DNA of 64,000 nucleotides from Paracraurococcus ruber (GCF_004353985.1 NZ_SMOA01000004.1:1-64000), one strand, 5' to 3'; shown: positions 55,396 through 64,000, numbered from the stretch's first letter. A program made the numbers and translations. The notes: a model not told the origin generated them from the letters alone.

Positions 55396-56400
55396 TCACG
55401 CCTCGCCGGGCCGCAGCACCACGCGGCCGATCGCCTGGCGCCCGCGCACCTCCGCCATCGCTTCGCGGAAGCCGGAGAGCGGGAAGCTCGCATGCACCTC
55501 GGGCTGCAATTTCCCTTCGGCCCACCAGGCGACCAGCCGCTGCCACAATCCCCGGGCGCGTGGCGCATGCAGCGCGCGGTTGTCGCCGGGCGACCAGCCG
55601 ACATAGGTCCCCCAGTTGAGCCCGGCGACCGCGATGTTCTTCAGCAGCAGCAGGTTGATCGGCAAGGTCGGGATGCCGCCGGCGGCGAAGCCGACCGTCA
55701 CCAGGGTCCCGCCATCGGCCAGGCAGCGCAGGTTGTCGTCGAAGACCGGACCGCCCAGCGTGTCCAGCACCGCCGCGACCCCTGCGCCGCCCGTCGCCTC
55801 GCGCACCGCCTCGCGGAAGGGCGCGGCGCTGTCCAGCACCAGGTCGGCGCCGCGCGACTCCGGCACATGGCGCTTGGCCGCGCCGCAGCGGGCGATGACC
55901 CGGGCGCCGAGCGCCTTCGCCACCTCCACCCCCGCCAGGCCGACGCCCGCCGCGGCGCCATGCACCAGCACCCAGTCATGGGCCGCCAGCCGCGCCCGCC
56001 AGATCAGGGCGCTGGCCGCGGTGGGGTAGCTGATCGGCATGGCGACGGCGGGCGAGAGCGGCAATCCGTCCGGGATGGGCACCACATGGATGGCATCCGC
56101 GACGGCCTGTTCCGCCAGCCCGCCCCAGTCCAGCACGGCGAAGACGCGGGTGCCCGGCGGCAGCGGGTCCGGCACGTCGGGGGCGCTTTCCAGCACCGTG
56201 CCGGCCACCTCCGTGCCCGGCACGAAAGGCAGCGGCGGCTTGCGCTGATACTTGCCGGCGACGACGAGCTGGGTGGCGAAGGACACGCCGGCCGCCTCCA
56301 CCCGGATCGCCACGCCGCCCGGCCGCAGCGGCGGCGGCGGGATGTCCTTCAGCTCCAGCGCATCGAATTCGCGCCAGCTCTCGCAGACCAGGGCACGCAT
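55396..56400 (-). CDS. Zinc-independent MDR oxidoreductase (quinone oxidoreductase-like)
   Basis: This is a 334-residue medium-chain dehydrogenase/reductase of the quinone-oxidoreductase type. It begins MRALVCESWREFDALELKDI and has the NADPH-binding glycine motif HGAAAGVGLAGVEVAKALGA. The structural and catalytic zinc Cys/His clusters of true alcohol dehydrogenases are absent. The later NIAVAGLNWGTYVGW is typical of bacterial QOR-like reductases. Substrate unknown. It is divergent from the CoA-transferase gene (64 nt between starts), which suggests a shared regulatory region and possibly a shared pathway. Confidence 0.9.
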   Translation of the reverse strand: MRALVCESWREFDALELKDIPPPPLRPGGVAIRVEAAGVSFATQLVVAGKYQRKPPLPFVPGTEVAGTVLESAPDVPDPLPPGTRVFAVLDWGGLAEQAVADAIHVVPIPDGLPLSPAVAMPISYPTAASALIWRARLAAHDWVLVHGAAAGVGLAGVEVAKALGARVIARCGAAKRHVPESRGADLVLDSAAPFREAVREATGGAGVAAVLDTLGGPVFDDNLRCLADGGTLVTVGFAAGGIPTLPINLLLLKNIAVAGLNWGTYVGWSPGDNRALHAPRARGLWQRLVAWWAEGKLQPEVHASFPLSGFREAMAEVRGRQAIGRVVLRPGEA

Positions 56401-56464
56401 GCGGTCCCTTCCCCTTCCCGCCATTCCCGGCAGGATAGGCGCGACGCGTCAGGAGGAAACAGCC

Positions 56465-57595
56465 ATGGCCGACCGGCCCGAGCCCTACCGGGGCCTCTTC
56501 GTCCTGGATGCCAGCCAGGGCATCGCCGGGCCCTATTGCGCCAGCCTGCTGGCCGCCTGCGGCGCTACCGTCGTGAAGGTGGAACCGCCGGCAGGCGACT
56601 GGTCCCGCGGCCTTTCGACGCGGGAAGGGACGCAGAGCGTGATGCATGTCGCCTTCAACCGCGGCAAGCGCAGCGTGGTGCTGGACCTGCAGACCGAGGC
56701 CGGGCGCGCCGCCATGGCGCGGCTGGCGGCGCGCGCCGATGTGATGCTGGAAGCCTTCCGGCCGGGCGTCGCCAAGCGGCTCGGCCTGGTGCCGGAGGCG
56801 GGGAAGGACGATGTCGTGTTCCTCTCCATCTCCGGCTTCGGCCAGCAGGGCCCGAATGCCGAGCGGCCGGCGACCGATGGCGTGGTCCAGGCCTATAGCG
56901 GCCTCGTCTCGCTCAACCTCGGGATGGACGGCATCCCGCACCGCACCGGCCAGGTGATGGTGGTGGACATGACGACGGGTCTGTCGGCGATGATCGCGGT
57001 GCAGGCGGCGCTGGCCGAGCAGGCACGCGACCGTGCCGCCGGCGCTGCGCCGCGCCGGCGGGTGCTGGATGTCTCGCTGATGCAGAGCGCCGCGGCGCTC
57101 ATGGCCTTCAATGTCGCCGAGGCCGGGCTGCTCGGCCGCGTCCCGCCGCTGTCGAACGTGCCGGCCGGGACCTACCAGGGCAGCGATGGCCGCTGGTTCA
57201 TGGTGGCCTTCCTGCGGGAGGCGGAATGGGTGCAGTTCTGTGGCGTGGCGGGCCGGCCCGACCTGGCCGCCGACCCGCGCTTCGACAGCTTCCCCAAGCG
57301 CGCCGAGCACCGGGAGGCGCTGCTGCCCGTGCTGCGCGAGACCTTCGCGCGGGAACCAGCCACGGCCTGGACCGAGCGCTTCAAGGCGGCGCGCATGCTC
57401 TGCGATATGGTGAACTCGCCGCTCGACTGGCTGGCCGACCCGCATGCCGAGGCGGTGGAGGCCGCCATCCCGCTGGCGCAGCCTGGCCTCGGCACCCTGC
57501 CCTTCCCGCGCCTGCCCGGCCTCGGCCCCTGGAGCGTGCCGGCGCCGGCGCTGGGCGAGCATACCGAGGCGGTGCTGCAGGAGATGGGGCTGTGA
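56465..57595 (+). CDS. CaiB/BaiF family (class III) CoA-transferase
   Basis: This is a 376-residue transferase that moves CoA between carboxylic acids through an aspartyl-CoA thioester. The N-terminal LFVLDASQGIAGPYCASLLA, then GATVVKVEPPAGDWSR, are family hallmarks; the catalytic Asp lies in VMVVDMTTGLSAM. NRGKRSVVLDLQTEAGR is also typical. A strong AGGAGGAA Shine-Dalgarno sequence precedes the ATG. It heads a four-gene co-directional cluster. The acyl substrate is unknown. Confidence 0.94.
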   Translation: MADRPEPYRGLFVLDASQGIAGPYCASLLAACGATVVKVEPPAGDWSRGLSTREGTQSVMHVAFNRGKRSVVLDLQTEAGRAAMARLAARADVMLEAFRPGVAKRLGLVPEAGKDDVVFLSISGFGQQGPNAERPATDGVVQAYSGLVSLNLGMDGIPHRTGQVMVVDMTTGLSAMIAVQAALAEQARDRAAGAAPRRRVLDVSLMQSAAALMAFNVAEAGLLGRVPPLSNVPAGTYQGSDGRWFMVAFLREAEWVQFCGVAGRPDLAADPRFDSFPKRAEHREALLPVLRETFAREPATAWTERFKAARMLCDMVNSPLDWLADPHAEAVEAAIPLAQPGLGTLPFPRLPGLGPWSVPAPALGEHTEAVLQEMGL

Positions 57596-57620
57596 CCGAC
57601 GCCCGTCCGGGAAGCCGGGC

Positions 57621-58892
57621 ATGACCCTCGGGGAGGCCGTCGCCGCCCAGGCGCCACTGGCGCAGCGGCTGCTGGACGGCCTCGCCGCCCTCGGCGCCGA
57701 CCCGCCCGGCATCACGCGGGATGCCTATGGACGCGGCGAGAACGCGGCGCACGCGCTGGTCGCCGAGGCCGGCGAGGCGCTCGGGCTGGTCGCCGCCACG
57801 GATGCCGGCGCCAACCTGTCGCTGCGCTGGCCCGGCTCCGACCCGGCGGCCAAGCCCATCCTCATCGGCTCGCATCTCGACAGCGTGGTGCAGGGCGGCA
57901 ATTTCGACGGGGCCGCGGGCGTGGTGGCGGGACTCGCCGCCGTTGCGGCGCTGCAGGCCGCCGGCATCCACCCGCGCTGCGGCATCGAAGTGCTGGCGCT
58001 GCGCTGCGAGGAGGCGGTGTGGTTCGGCCTTGGCCTTATCGGCTCGCGCTGCCTGCTGGCCCGGCTGCCGCCCGGCGCGCTGGACCTGCGCCATGCCCGC
58101 ACCGGCCTGACGCTGGCCGAGAGCATCGCGGCCTGCGGCGGTGATCCGCGACGCATCGCCGCGGGAACGCCGCTGCGCGACCCCGCGACGCTCGGCGCCT
58201 ATCTGGAGGTGCATATCGAGCAGGCGCCGCAGCTGGTGGAGGCCGGGGCGCCGGTCGCGCTCTGCCTCGCCAATCCCGGCAATGTCCGCCATCCCTTCAT
58301 CCGCATCACCGGGGAGGACGCGCATACCGGCCTGCCGCACCGCTTCCGCCGCGACGCCGCGCTGGCCGGCGCCGACCTGGCGCTGGAACTCGAAAAGCTC
58401 TGGCTCGCGGAGGAGGCGGCGGGCCGCCCGATGGCCGTCACCATCGGCCGCCTCCACACGCCGGCGGAGCGGCACAGCCTGACCATGGTCTCGGGCCGGT
58501 TCGAGCTCAGCCTCGACCTGCGCGCCTATGCGGCGGACCACCTGGCAGCGCTGGAGGCGCGGCTGGCCGGCATCGTCGCCGAGGTGGCCGCGCGCCGCGG
58601 CGTGCGGATCGACCTCGGCGCGCGCAGCGCCGCCGCGCCCGGGCGCATGGATCCCGCCATCCTGGAGGGCTTCGCCGCCGCCGCGGCGCGGGCCGGGCTG
58701 CCGGCGCCGCGCCTGAACAGCCCCGGCAGCCATGACGCCAACAACTTCGCCGCCGCCGGCGTACCGACGGGCATGCTGCTGGCCAGGAACCGTAACGGCA
58801 GCCACAACCCCGACGAAGCCATGGAGACCGGGGACCTGATGGCGTCGGTCTCCGTCCTCACGCACTGGCTGGCCGAGCGCGCCGGCGAATAG
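57621..58892 (+). CDS. M20-family Zn-dependent amidohydrolase (allantoate/N-carbamoyl amino acid type)
   Basis: This is a 423-residue amidohydrolase of the M20 AmaB/HydC group. Metal motifs are IGSHLDSVVQGGNFDGAAGV, the LALRCEEAVWFG pair of Glu residues, and HIEQAPQLVEAG. The substrate-binding SPGSHDANNFAAAG and the C-terminal NRNGSHNPDEAM hold further ligands. The family acts on N-carbamoyl-L-amino acids, allantoate or ureidoglycolate. The usual EEGSRF after the Glu pair is changed to EEAVWF, so specificity may differ. It starts 25 nt after the CoA-transferase stop. Confidence 0.91.
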   Translation: MTLGEAVAAQAPLAQRLLDGLAALGADPPGITRDAYGRGENAAHALVAEAGEALGLVAATDAGANLSLRWPGSDPAAKPILIGSHLDSVVQGGNFDGAAGVVAGLAAVAALQAAGIHPRCGIEVLALRCEEAVWFGLGLIGSRCLLARLPPGALDLRHARTGLTLAESIAACGGDPRRIAAGTPLRDPATLGAYLEVHIEQAPQLVEAGAPVALCLANPGNVRHPFIRITGEDAHTGLPHRFRRDAALAGADLALELEKLWLAEEAAGRPMAVTIGRLHTPAERHSLTMVSGRFELSLDLRAYAADHLAALEARLAGIVAEVAARRGVRIDLGARSAAAPGRMDPAILEGFAAAAARAGLPAPRLNSPGSHDANNFAAAGVPTGMLLARNRNGSHNPDEAMETGDLMASVSVLTHWLAERAGE

Positions 58893-58905
58893 GGAGCCTC
58901 GATCC

Positions 58906-60258
58906 ATGCAGCAGGATGCCCAGGGCCATCCCATCAGCACCGACAGCCCGCAGGCCGCGCGGGCCTTCGACCATGTCATCGAGGGCTTCCTGCGCTACCG
59001 GTTCGACACCAGCCAGCGACAGAAGGCGCTGCTCGCCGCCGACGCCGAATTCGGCCTGGCGAAGGCGCTGCAGGCGGCCTTCCTGCTGCTCGGCTACAAG
59101 CAGGCCTTCATCCCGATGGCGCGGGACGCGCTGGCCAGCGCCGCGCGGCTGACCGAACGCGCCACGCCGCGCGAGCAGGCGCATGTCGCCGCCCTATCGG
59201 CCTGGGCGGAGGGCGAGACGGGCCGCGCCCTCGCGGTGTGGGAGCAGATCCTGGCCGAGCATCCGCGCGACATCCTGGCCTTCCGCCTGCACCATTTCAC
59301 CGCCTTCTGGCAGGGCGCGCCGGAACGGATGCTGGCCTCGGTCGAAGGCGTGCTGCCGCGCTGGGGCAAGGAATTGCCGGGCTATGGCAGCGTTCTGGCC
59401 TGCCGCAGCTTCGCCAACGAGGAATGCGGCAACTACACCATCGCCGAGGCCGCCGGGCGCGACGCCATCGCGCTCGACCCCGGCGATCTCTGGGCGGCGC
59501 ATGCCGTCGCGCATGTGCTGGAGATGCAGGGCCGCCGGTCCGAGGGCATCGCCTGGATCCAGTCGCTGGAGCCGCACTGGGAAGGCGGCAACAACATCAT
59601 GCACCACCTCTGGTGGCATCGGGCGATGTACCACCTGGAACAGCGCGACTTCGACGCGGTGCTCGCGCTCTACGACACGCGGTTCCGCAAGCTGGACAGC
59701 CCGGTGACGCAGGCGCAGCCCGATCTCTACATCGACGTGCAGAACGCCGCCTCCATGCTGTTCCGCCTGTCGCTGCATGGCGTGCCGGCGGGCGCGCGCT
59801 GGGAGGAATTGGCGGACAAGGCGGAAGCGCGGATCGGCGACACGCTGTCGGCCTTCACCCTGCCGCACTGGATGATGGCGCTGTGCGGGGCGGGCCGCTG
59901 GGATGCGGCGGAGCGGATGCTGGCCGCGCTGCGCGACGCGGCCCGCGCCAATGCCGGCGGCAACGCCGCGCTGGTCGCGCACTACGCCCTGCCGGTCAGC
60001 GAGGCGGTGCTGCGCCACGCCCGCGGCGACTTCGCCGGCGCGGTCGCCGCCATGCGCCCCGCTTTGCAGGGAATGTACCGGCTCGGCGGCAGCCATGCGC
60101 AGCAGGACGTGCTGGAGCAGCTGTTCCTGCACAGCGCCGTGAAGGCCGGCCTTGCCGGCGATGCGCGGATGCTTCTGGAACGCGTGGCGGGGCGACATCC
60201 GGTGCCGCCCGAGCGCCGCATCGGCTATGTCGAGGCCGCCCGCGGCATCGCGCACTGA
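58906..60258 (+). CDS. TTC38-like tetratricopeptide repeat protein
   Basis: This is a 450-residue soluble helical-repeat protein. It has the TTC38 pattern: KQAFIPMARDALASAARLTE at the start, then HPRDILAFRLHHFTAFWQG, ECGNYTIAEAAGRDAIALDP, DLWAAHAVAHVLEMQGRRSE and NIMHHLWWHRAMYHLEQRDF. The His-rich HAVAHVLEM and HHLWWH segments are striking. TTC38 proteins are known from animals and proteobacteria with no established biochemical role. It lies 13 nt after the amidohydrolase gene, suggesting a role in the same pathway. Confidence 0.88.
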   Translation: MQQDAQGHPISTDSPQAARAFDHVIEGFLRYRFDTSQRQKALLAADAEFGLAKALQAAFLLLGYKQAFIPMARDALASAARLTERATPREQAHVAALSAWAEGETGRALAVWEQILAEHPRDILAFRLHHFTAFWQGAPERMLASVEGVLPRWGKELPGYGSVLACRSFANEECGNYTIAEAAGRDAIALDPGDLWAAHAVAHVLEMQGRRSEGIAWIQSLEPHWEGGNNIMHHLWWHRAMYHLEQRDFDAVLALYDTRFRKLDSPVTQAQPDLYIDVQNAASMLFRLSLHGVPAGARWEELADKAEARIGDTLSAFTLPHWMMALCGAGRWDAAERMLAALRDAARANAGGNAALVAHYALPVSEAVLRHARGDFAGAVAAMRPALQGMYRLGGSHAQQDVLEQLFLHSAVKAGLAGDARMLLERVAGRHPVPPERRIGYVEAARGIAH

Positions 60259-60331
60259 GCGGGGCACAGGATCAGGGGCGCCGGAGCATGGCGCTTCGGC
60301 ACCGCGGGCGGCATCGCCGCGTTGCCGTCGC

Positions 60332-61564
60332 ATGCTCCAGGACGCCACCATTTGGCCGGCCCCGAGGCTGGCCGGCACCGCCACCGCGCTCCCCCCGCCA
60401 CCCATCCCCGCCTGCCGCGCCTGGGCGGCGGGCTATGGCGGCGCTCGCGGCCCGCTGCTCGACCTGACGCAATCCGTCCCCGGCGTCGCGCCGCCACAGG
60501 ATTTGCTGCAACGCCTGGCCGCCGCCGCGGCCGACCCCGCCACCGCCGGCTATGGCCCGCTGGAGGGCGAGGCGCCGCTGCGCGCGGCGCTGGCGGCGGA
60601 GATGCGCGGGATCTATGGCGGCGACATCGCGGCGGACGACCTGCGCATCACCGCCGGCGCCAATATCGGCTTCACCCTGGCGATGAGCGTGCTGACCGCC
60701 CCGGGCGATGCCGTGCTGATCCCCGCGCCCTGGTTCTTCAACCACCGGATGGCGCTCGCGCTGCGCGGGGTGGAGGCGGTGCCGCTGCCCTGCCGGGCCG
60801 AGGACGGCTTCCTGCCGGACCCGGAGCGCGCGGCGGCGCTGCTCGGCCCGCGGGTGCGCGCCATCCTGCTGGTCACGCCGAACAACCCGACCGGCGCCGC
60901 GATTCCGGCGGCGCTGCTCGGCCGCTTCGCCGAGCTCTGCCGCGCACGTGGCCTATGGCTGGTGCTGGACGAGACCTATCGCGACTTCCTGCCCGACCCG
61001 CTGCCGGCAGGCGGGCGGGCGGAGGCCGGCAGCCGGGCCCCGGGCGCCCTTCCCGCGCCGCATCGGCTGCTCCGCCGGCCGGACTGGCGGGACTTCGTCG
61101 TCCAACTCTACTCCTTCTCCAAGGCCTATGGCCTGCCGGGGCACCGGATGGGCGCGCTGGCCGCCGGGCCGGCGATGCTGGCCGAATTCGTGAAGGCGGT
61201 GGACAACATCCAGATCTGCGCGCCGCGGCCGCCCCAGCTCGCGCTGGCCTGGGCCATCCCCGCGCTGCGCGCCTGGCGGGCGGAGAACCGCGCCCGCATG
61301 GCCGCGCGCGGCCGGGCCTTCCGCCAGGCCCTGGCCCGCGCGCCGGCCTGGCGGCTGGAGGCGGCCGGGGCGATGTTCGCCTGGCTGCGGGTGCCGGAAG
61401 ACGGTCCGGACTCGGCCATGGTGGCGGAGCGCCTGGCGCGCGAGCGTGGCCTCGTCACCCTGCCTGGCGGCGCCTTCGGCCCCGGTGGCCAGCGGCATCT
61501 GCGGCTGGCCTTCGCCACGGTGGAGGCCGAGGCGATGCCGGATATCGTGGCGCGGCTCGGCTAG
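60332..61564 (+). CDS. PLP-dependent aminotransferase, class I/II
   Basis: This is a 410-residue fold-type I aminotransferase. The PLP Lys is in YSFSKAYGLPGHRMGAL, and other conserved elements are VTPNNPTGAAIP, WLVLDETYRDF, and the glycine-rich phosphate region AGANIGFTLAM. Members with YSFSKAYG appear among aspartate- and kynurenine-type aminotransferases. It is the fourth gene of the CoA-transferase cluster (73 nt after the TTC38-like gene). The ATG at 60332 gives MLQDATIWPAPRLAG. Substrate unknown. Confidence 0.9.
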   Translation: MLQDATIWPAPRLAGTATALPPPPIPACRAWAAGYGGARGPLLDLTQSVPGVAPPQDLLQRLAAAAADPATAGYGPLEGEAPLRAALAAEMRGIYGGDIAADDLRITAGANIGFTLAMSVLTAPGDAVLIPAPWFFNHRMALALRGVEAVPLPCRAEDGFLPDPERAAALLGPRVRAILLVTPNNPTGAAIPAALLGRFAELCRARGLWLVLDETYRDFLPDPLPAGGRAEAGSRAPGALPAPHRLLRRPDWRDFVVQLYSFSKAYGLPGHRMGALAAGPAMLAEFVKAVDNIQICAPRPPQLALAWAIPALRAWRAENRARMAARGRAFRQALARAPAWRLEAAGAMFAWLRVPEDGPDSAMVAERLARERGLVTLPGGAFGPGGQRHLRLAFATVEAEAMPDIVARLG

Positions 61565-61986
61565 GGCAGATCCCGCTCAGGTGGGATCCCCTGGGCGGGT
61601 GAAGATGCCCGCAGAGTCAAATGACTGCAGCGGTTGCCGTGAGCCATGGCGAACGGAAACCGCTCCCGGGCGGGTCGCGGGGCGGCGTGAAGGCCGCGGC
61701 GCGTGAACCCGCCCTCAAGGCAACAGGCCGCGGCCTGCGGCTTCGCGCGAGCCGCATCAGGCCTTCGCTTGCAGGCCGGCTCCACGCGCCACGGCGCCTA
61801 TGCTGATGGCCGTCGATCGTGACCAATCGACGGTCCCTCCCGATCGCCGGGCGGTTTGCGCCGCAACCCTTGGCGGCGCGGCCTAGGCCGCGGCGCCCGT
61901 CCAGACGCTCGGCATGGATGAAGCCTTCATGCCGCTGGTATCGGGCCGCGCCGCGATCCGCGCCGGTGCTGACCATCCCATGGTTG
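61565..61986. other. Convergent intergenic region with a short inverted repeat
   Basis: 422 nt between two convergent genes. A GATCCC/GGGATC inverted repeat (61569-61574 with 61583-61588) lies 5 nt after the aminotransferase stop and may mark transcript termination. The rest shows no coding frame or RNA-like structure. Confidence 0.4.
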
Positions 61987-62760
61987 TCAGGCAGGCGCAT
62001 AGGCATTGGCCAGCGTCCCGATGCCCTCGATCGTCACCGCCACCTCCATGCCCGGCCGCATCGGCAGCGCCCCGACCGAGGTGCCGCAGGCGATGACGTC
62101 GCCCGGATGCAGCGTCATCTCCCGCGAGATCAGCGAGACGATCCGCGCCGGCGGCAGGATCATGTCGGCGCAGGGATAGTCCTGCCGCACCCGGCCGTTC
62201 AGCGCGACCTTGACCCGCAGCGCGGCCCAGTCGAGGCCGGTGGCGATCGCCGGCCCGATCGGGCCGAAGCCGTCGCAGCCCTTGGCCCGGGCCCATTGCG
62301 GGAAGGAGGCATCGGCGGTCAGCAGGTCGAGCGCGGTGACGTCGTTCACGCAGGTCAGGCCGAAGATGGCCGCTTCGGCCGTCGCCTCGTCGGCGTTCGA
62401 GACGGTGCGGCCGATGACCAGGCCGAGTTCGCCCTCGTACAGCACCTTGCCCGCATAGCCGGCGGGCGGGCGGATCGCCTCGCCGGGGCCGATGACGCAG
62501 CGCGGGTTCTTCAGGAAGTACAGCGGGAATTCCGGGATGGCGTTGCCCTGCTTCTGCGCCGCCTCATGGAAATTGTTCCACAACCCGATGAATGCACCCG
62601 GGCGCAGCGGCGCCGTCAGGCGAATATCGGCCAGCGCGAGCCGCTCGCCGGTCGGTGTCGCGCCGGCGAAGAGATCCCCGGCATGGGCGGCGATCGCCTC
62701 GCCCTCCAGCACGCCGAAGCCTTCCGCATCGCCCCGCGCATAGCGCACCCAAAGGGCCAT
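61987..62760 (-). CDS. Fumarylacetoacetate hydrolase family protein
   Basis: This is a 257-residue FAH-fold enzyme, which includes hydrolases, decarboxylases and isomerases of 2-oxo or 1,3-dicarbonyl acids. Metal-binding Glu residues occur in VLYEGELGLVIGR and the catalytic/metal region reads FGLTCVNDVTALDLL. PQWARAKGCDGFGPIGPAI and GDVIACGTSVG are conserved in 2-hydroxyhepta-2,4-diene-1,7-dioate isomerase-like members. It lies 218 nt downstream of the SMP-30-like gene on the same strand, so the two may act in one catabolic route such as sugar-acid breakdown. Confidence 0.92.
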   Translation of the reverse strand: MALWVRYARGDAEGFGVLEGEAIAAHAGDLFAGATPTGERLALADIRLTAPLRPGAFIGLWNNFHEAAQKQGNAIPEFPLYFLKNPRCVIGPGEAIRPPAGYAGKVLYEGELGLVIGRTVSNADEATAEAAIFGLTCVNDVTALDLLTADASFPQWARAKGCDGFGPIGPAIATGLDWAALRVKVALNGRVRQDYPCADMILPPARIVSLISREMTLHPGDVIACGTSVGALPMRPGMEVAVTIEGIGTLANAYAPA

Positions 62761-62978
62761 CCCGCTCTCCCCTGTCCGTGCCGCGCGGCGCGCCGGGGCG
62801 CGGCCGGGGCGGCAAGTCTGCGGCGGGCGTCCTGCCGCAGGCCGGGCCCGCGCGCAACACGCGGCAGGGCAGGCCCACCTGCCTCGATGCCTGCGGCGAA
62901 ACCGCCCCGGCGCGGCCAAGCCCTCCAAAGCGCGCGGGCCGTCGGCCCGGGCGTGGAAGGCCATGCCGCCGCATGCGC

Positions 62979-63923
62979 TCACCCGAAGGGCAGTTCCAGC
63001 CCCGGCTCATCCCAGTCCAGCGCCGCCAGCTTGCCGCTGAGCGAGAGCGTGACATAGGCGGTGCGCATCCCCGGGCCGCCGAAGCAGATATTCGTCGGCA
63101 TCCGCTCCGGCATCTTCACCACCCGCAGGATCTCGCCGGCGGGCGAGACGGTGGTGATCTCGCCGCTTACCAGCGTGGCGACGCAGATATTGCCGGCGGC
63201 CGTGGCGGCGATGCTGTCCAGCCGGCGGTAGCCGGGGAACTGGCAGATCACCCGCCCGCCGTTGGAGGAGGGCCAGGGGTCCTTGCGCACGACGCCCGGC
63301 CCCTCGATGTCCCAGGCCCAGAGCCGGCCCGTCTCGGTCTCCGCGGCATAGAGGGCGCGGCCATCGGGCGAGAGGGCGATGCCGTTGGCGCCGCCGAAGA
63401 TCGGGAAGGCGGCCTCGACGATCCTCGACCCGTCGCTGGCCGCCCAGTAGACGCCGCCATGGTCGCGGTCCCGCGCCCGCACCTTGCCCAGGTCGCTGAA
63501 CCAGAAGCCGCCCTCCCCCGGCGCGCCCTTGGGCGCGAAGACGATGTCGTTCGGGCCCTTCAGCATGTTCTCGCCGCAGTGGTCGTAGAGGCGGGCGACG
63601 CTGCCGGTGGCGGGGTCGATCACCTCGATCCGGCCGCCGGCATAGTCGAGCGGCACGCCGGCGGGGCGCAGCCCCTCCGGCCCCTCATGCCAGACGAAGC
63701 CGCCATTGTTGCAGCAGAAGATCTTCCCGCCCGGGCCCATGGCGATGCCGTTCGGCCCGCCGCCGGGCGTCGCCACGACCGTCTTCGTCCCGTCCGGCGC
63801 CACCTTGGTGATCCGGCCCGCCGCGATCTCGACGATGATGACGCTGCCATCGGCCAGGGCGATGGGGCCTTCCGGAAAGCGCAGGCCCTCGGCCAGGATG
63901 CGCAGGCCGCTCGCGTCGCTCAT
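62979..63923 (-). CDS. SMP-30/gluconolactonase/LRE family protein
   Basis: This is a 314-residue six-bladed beta-propeller lactonase-type protein. Blade motifs include LRFPEGPIALADGSVIIVEI, GGPNGIAMGPGGKIF, ENMLKGPNDIVFAP and GANGIALSPDGRALYAAETE, which supply the calcium-binding Glu, Asn and Asp residues of gluconolactonases. No signal peptide is seen. It presumably hydrolyses a sugar lactone or similar ester. It is upstream of the FAH-like gene on the same strand. The ATG at 63923 gives MSDASGLRIL, followed by the first blade. Confidence 0.93.
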   Translation of the reverse strand: MSDASGLRILAEGLRFPEGPIALADGSVIIVEIAAGRITKVAPDGTKTVVATPGGGPNGIAMGPGGKIFCCNNGGFVWHEGPEGLRPAGVPLDYAGGRIEVIDPATGSVARLYDHCGENMLKGPNDIVFAPKGAPGEGGFWFSDLGKVRARDRDHGGVYWAASDGSRIVEAAFPIFGGANGIALSPDGRALYAAETETGRLWAWDIEGPGVVRKDPWPSSNGGRVICQFPGYRRLDSIAATAAGNICVATLVSGEITTVSPAGEILRVVKMPERMPTNICFGGPGMRTAYVTLSLSGKLAALDWDEPGLELPFG

Positions 63924-64000
63924 TGGCTGTTTCCCCCGTTCGTGCCGGGGGATGATGCGTCACCGCGGCGGCGATGCAAGCCGCCCCGCGCCGCGCGGCG

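Noticed and set aside
53443-56898. A plus-strand open frame of 1151 codons
   Set aside because: It is antisense to the DHA2 exporter and MDR genes and shows only Gln/Arg/Gly-rich shadow composition.

Overview
The window is very GC-rich (roughly 70% or more by eye) and densely coding, with about 53 protein genes and no rRNA, tRNA, CRISPR array or intact insertion sequence that I can see. The gene content points to a chromosomal segment of an alphaproteobacterium, most likely a Roseomonas-like member of the Acetobacteraceae. The evidence is the base composition together with alphaproteobacterial neighbourhoods: ftsE-ftsX-ydcF-plsC; secA divergent from a parvulin isomerase, argJ and a GNAT/MutT protein; a BamF-type (DUF3035) lipoprotein near a tandem M16 peptidase pair; and DUF2125. 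The genus is an inference.

Layout. 1-7.0 kb (minus strand): the N-terminal part of mutL, pgi, two coupled M16 peptidase subunits, an AT-richer endonuclease/exonuclease/phosphatase gene that looks inserted, and a BamF-like lipoprotein. 7.1-16.7 kb: a mixed region with a membrane protein of unknown function, an HpcH/HpaI aldolase, two MFS transporters, AlgH/YqgE, a peroxiredoxin followed by a strong terminator, a phasin-like protein, DUF2125 and a ChaC-type gamma-glutamylcyclotransferase. 16.74-17.05 kb: a convergent intergenic region carrying three DnaA-box sequences, an AT-rich stretch, an IHF-like site and four GANTC sites; this is the most intriguing non-coding signal. 17.0-20.0 kb: the envelope operon ftsE-ftsX-ydcF-plsC. 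20.3-22.3 kb: a small protein of unknown function, a monooxygenase-like gene divergent from an ArsR regulator, and an AT-rich island with a 9-nt direct repeat.

22.3-30.5 kb: an aminotransferase; a divergent pair formed by a degenerate gamma-glutamyltransferase lipoprotein and a BepA-like M48 protease, whose start codons overlap; a DsbA-like thiol protein; an MBL-fold protein; ArgE and an AstE/aspartoacylase-like deacylase. 30.8-39.7 kb: a CinA-type protein, a GNAT-MutT fusion, a small secreted protein, argJ, a parvulin isomerase, secA and an RluA-type pseudouridine synthase. 39.7-40.3 kb: a stretch without an intact gene that may hold a frameshifted gene remnant. 40.3-48.3 kb: UPF0178, pbpC and a very large alpha-2-macroglobulin, the periplasmic wall-repair and protease-inhibitor pair. 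48.5-52.8 kb: RND adaptor and permease without an outer-membrane channel. 52.9-64 kb: a DHCW-type cupin, a DHA2 exporter, a quinone-oxidoreductase-like MDR protein, a four-gene catabolic-looking cluster (class III CoA-transferase, M20 amidohydrolase, TTC38-like TPR protein, aminotransferase), and a fumarylacetoacetate-hydrolase-like gene with a SMP-30-type lactonase.

Taken together the genes cover envelope biogenesis and quality control (BamF, FtsEX, PlsC, SecA, parvulin, BepA, DsbA-like, PbpC, alpha-2-macroglobulin), arginine biosynthesis (argJ, argE), efflux, and small-molecule catabolism. Many same-strand neighbours overlap by 1-4 nt (ATGA, GTGA or TGATG), which indicates translational coupling.
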